A stretch of 64,000 nt of DNA from Deltaproteobacteria bacterium (lineage in GTDB: Bacteria > Myxococcota_A > Polyangia > Haliangiales > Haliangiaceae), in assembly GCA_020630875.1 (NCBI GenBank), contig JAHDIH010000004.1:124212-188211 (forward strand), given 5' to 3'. The notes beneath the pieces are model-generated. The model was not told the origin of the DNA. It worked only from the letters and a program-made list of their open reading frames with translations, and searched no databases. Positions 62,426-64,000 of the stretch are shown one piece after another (positions within the stretch are counted from its first letter, which is position 1; each line of letters begins with the position of its first letter). The position numbers were made by a program, and so were the translations under genes.

Positions 62426-62456
62426 GGGTCAGGATGTTTGATAGGTTCAAGATGTC

Positions 62457-63422
62457 TTGAACTTTGTGAACATTCAAACAACTCCGTTCGTTAACCGCGT
62501 AGGAGAACGCATTTCGGAACAGTTGAGGGACAGCGAGAGTCATCCGATATTGAGGCAAGCGACCGTGAGAATTTGTTCGAGCGGGAAACGAGCACGACCG
62601 AGACTTGTCTACCTTCTGGGAAAGACAGTTGGGGCGAATGAACAATCCCTTGCCAAGGTCGCTACAGCAGCAGAATTAATCCACTCAGCGAGCCTGCTCC
62701 ACGATGACGTGATTGACGAAGGTAAAATTAGGCGCGGCATGCCGACCGCCAACGTCACGTGGGGAAATTCTGCGGCAATATTGAGCGGAGATCTACTTCT
62801 CACGATGGCACTGCGCGAGCTCGCTTCTCTCCCCCGTCCGATCACCGACCGTGCCATATCAACAATTCAGCAAATGACAGTCGCGTCAATGCGCGAAGTT
62901 TCGAGTATCGGGAACTTCGCCATCGAACGAGGCGAGTGGACAAAGATTGCCGAAGGAAAAACGGCTTCGCTGATGTCTTGGATTGGGTACTCTGCCGGAC
63001 TGCTTGCCGAGAATCATGACGCAAGTACCCGTTTTGACAGAGCATGTCATCATCTTGGAGTCGCTTTCCAAATTGCAGATGACCTTCATGACGTCACAGA
63101 GACCGATTCGACCAAAATCCCATTTGCAGATCTTAGAAACGGCAATCCGTCGATCGTCACACTCGAGGCGATAAAACGAGCTCCGGAAATGCTCACCGCG
63201 CTCATGAAAGAAGAGTTACCAATGAGTCAAAATCGCGCCGAAATGTTCGGCAAAAAAGTAGTCGAAACAGGAGCGATTGTAGGGGGGGCATCTCTGTTGT
63301 TCAATGAAATTGGAATGGGCTTGTCCAAGCTAAAGCCATTTGAAAACAACCGCTACGCACAGAAGGTGCTTTCTTGGGGCAAAAGTCTCGGAGAAAATTT
63401 TCTAGGAGTGATCAATGATTAA
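62457..63422 (+). CDS. Polyprenyl diphosphate synthase
   Basis: 321 residues, TTG start. First Asp-rich motif ASLLHDDVIDEGKIRRG, second DDLHD in FQIADDLHDVTETD, GKRARPRL near the N-terminus. The second motif lacks the usual third Asp placement (DDLxD is kept: DDLHD), so the active site is intact. Makes an all-trans prenyl chain for quinones, or heptaprenyl-like product; chain length cannot be told. The stop overlaps the next gene's start by 8 bp. Confidence 0.93.
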   Translation: MNFVNIQTTPFVNRVGERISEQLRDSESHPILRQATVRICSSGKRARPRLVYLLGKTVGANEQSLAKVATAAELIHSASLLHDDVIDEGKIRRGMPTANVTWGNSAAILSGDLLLTMALRELASLPRPITDRAISTIQQMTVASMREVSSIGNFAIERGEWTKIAEGKTASLMSWIGYSAGLLAENHDASTRFDRACHHLGVAFQIADDLHDVTETDSTKIPFADLRNGNPSIVTLEAIKRAPEMLTALMKEELPMSQNRAEMFGKKVVETGAIVGGASLLFNEIGMGLSKLKPFENNRYAQKVLSWGKSLGENFLGVIND

Positions 63423-64000
63423 AGGTTACGTAACAAAAGACGGCTCTATCGTCTCCTCAGTTGCCCCTTCCGAATTGGAAGAATGGGAGGAGCGACTCGT
63501 CGGTACCATAGGCGAACTAATTGAATTTTGGGGATTCAAACGAAACCAAGGCCGCGTATGGGCACTACTCTACCTTCGTGGTGAAGCAGTAACCGGGCCT
63601 GCTCTGCAAAAGCTGTTGGGATTATCGAAGGGCTCTGTTTCGACCATCACCCGGGACCTTGAGCAATGGGGCGTCATCCACCGACTGCGTGTATCAGGAC
63701 AAGCAGCTTGGCACTTCTATGCGGAGACAGAGTTGCTAGCGATGGTTTCTAACGTGCTGCAGAAACGAGAAGCAAAACTCGTGGACAAAGTTCTTGCCAA
63801 TATTGACGACGCCATTGAATCTGCAAAAGACAGCAAATTCCCCGGTGACCAGCGCCTCAATCGGCTAAAGCAAATGCGGCAACTAGCGCTTGCAATGCAA
63901 ACTCTTCTCCGAGTTGTCGGACACACCAAAACTTGGAGCGATAAGACGCTCAAAGCCATGACGAAAGTGCTCTCTCGTTGGAGCAAAAAAGGAGTACCTC
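63415..64000 (+). CDS. GbsR/MarR-like winged-helix regulator (runs off the window)
   Basis: 195 codons, partial at the right edge. ATG 63415 lies inside the end of the prenyl synthase gene. LIEFWGFKRNQGRVWALLYL then RGEAVTGPALQKLLGLSKGS, VSTITRDLEQWGVIHRLRVS is the GbsR-type winged HTH; the WGFKRNQGRVW segment is diagnostic. C-terminal coiled helices (KREAKLVDKVLANIDDAIES) form the dimer region. Translational coupling with the synthase suggests a link, but the target is unknown. Confidence 0.85.
   Translation, partial: MIKGYVTKDGSIVSSVAPSELEEWEERLVGTIGELIEFWGFKRNQGRVWALLYLRGEAVTGPALQKLLGLSKGSVSTITRDLEQWGVIHRLRVSGQAAWHFYAETELLAMVSNVLQKREAKLVDKVLANIDDAIESAKDSKFPGDQRLNRLKQMRQLALAMQTLLRVVGHTKTWSDKTLKAMTKVLSRWSKKGVP

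Noticed and set aside
62154..62441. 95-codon plus ORF in the gap before the prenyl synthase
   Set aside because: No ribosome-binding site or motif; overlaps an equally weak opposite-strand ORF.
1..64000. Insertion sequences, prophage capsid genes or CRISPR arrays
   Set aside because: No transposase, portal/terminase/capsid or repeat-spacer array found.

Overview
The window looks like a chromosome segment from a Gram-negative, lipoprotein-rich bacterium of the old deltaproteobacterial assemblage (Myxococcota or Bdellovibrionota-like). This is inferred from the many small lipobox-bearing proteins, a large LamG/haem-c lipoprotein, a nickel superoxide dismutase operon, a sigma54/NtrC-type regulator and moderate GC. 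No rRNA or other taxonomic marker settles it.

The first 39.7 kb is densely packed housekeeping and accessory chromosome on both strands. It encodes a deoxynucleoside kinase, a DbpA-like DEAD-box helicase, a CorA-family protein with an altered signature motif, and an HxlR / ATP-grasp / C39-like peptidase cluster next to a DUF4336-like protein. It also has a compact nickel-SOD operon (His-rich membrane peptide, sodN, sodX, DoxX protein), a tandem papain-fold lipoprotein, an FMN alpha-hydroxyacid dehydrogenase, an AlkC-like repair protein, RlpA, an OPT transporter and a DMT transporter. Many secreted lipoproteins cannot be assigned a function.

At 39792-40158 lies ssrA (tmRNA), with tag peptide ANDNNVVSPVALAA. 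Its 3' end is an integration hotspot. A 15.8-kb island (40139-55902) is bounded by a 35-bp direct repeat of the ssrA 3' end. It holds a tyrosine integrase (frameshifted), an excisionase-like HTH gene, a primase/helicase (frameshifted), an XRE regulator and a complete copper/silver export module. That module comprises a glutaredoxin-MauE fusion, a histidine kinase, a sigma54-dependent response regulator, a near-consensus -24/-12 promoter, a cupredoxin-like lipoprotein, and a CusC/CusB/CusA-type tripartite pump with a small two-TM protein.

A third, longer (62-bp) copy of the ssrA 3' end at 62013-62074 marks a second, probably older insertion (55.9-62.07 kb). That segment carries a 5'-truncated flavin amine oxidase, two LysR regulators, a SnoaL-like double-domain lipoprotein, other small proteins and an Hsp31/HchA-type DJ-1 protein. 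Ordinary chromosome resumes with a polyprenyl diphosphate synthase translationally overlapping a GbsR/MarR-type regulator that runs off the window.

The most interesting themes are the nickel-SOD operon with its His-rich peptide, tandem accretion of islands at tmRNA with homopolymer frameshifts in both mobility genes, a self-contained sigma54 copper circuit with a possibly leaderless transcript, and several perfect palindromic operators beside regulators.
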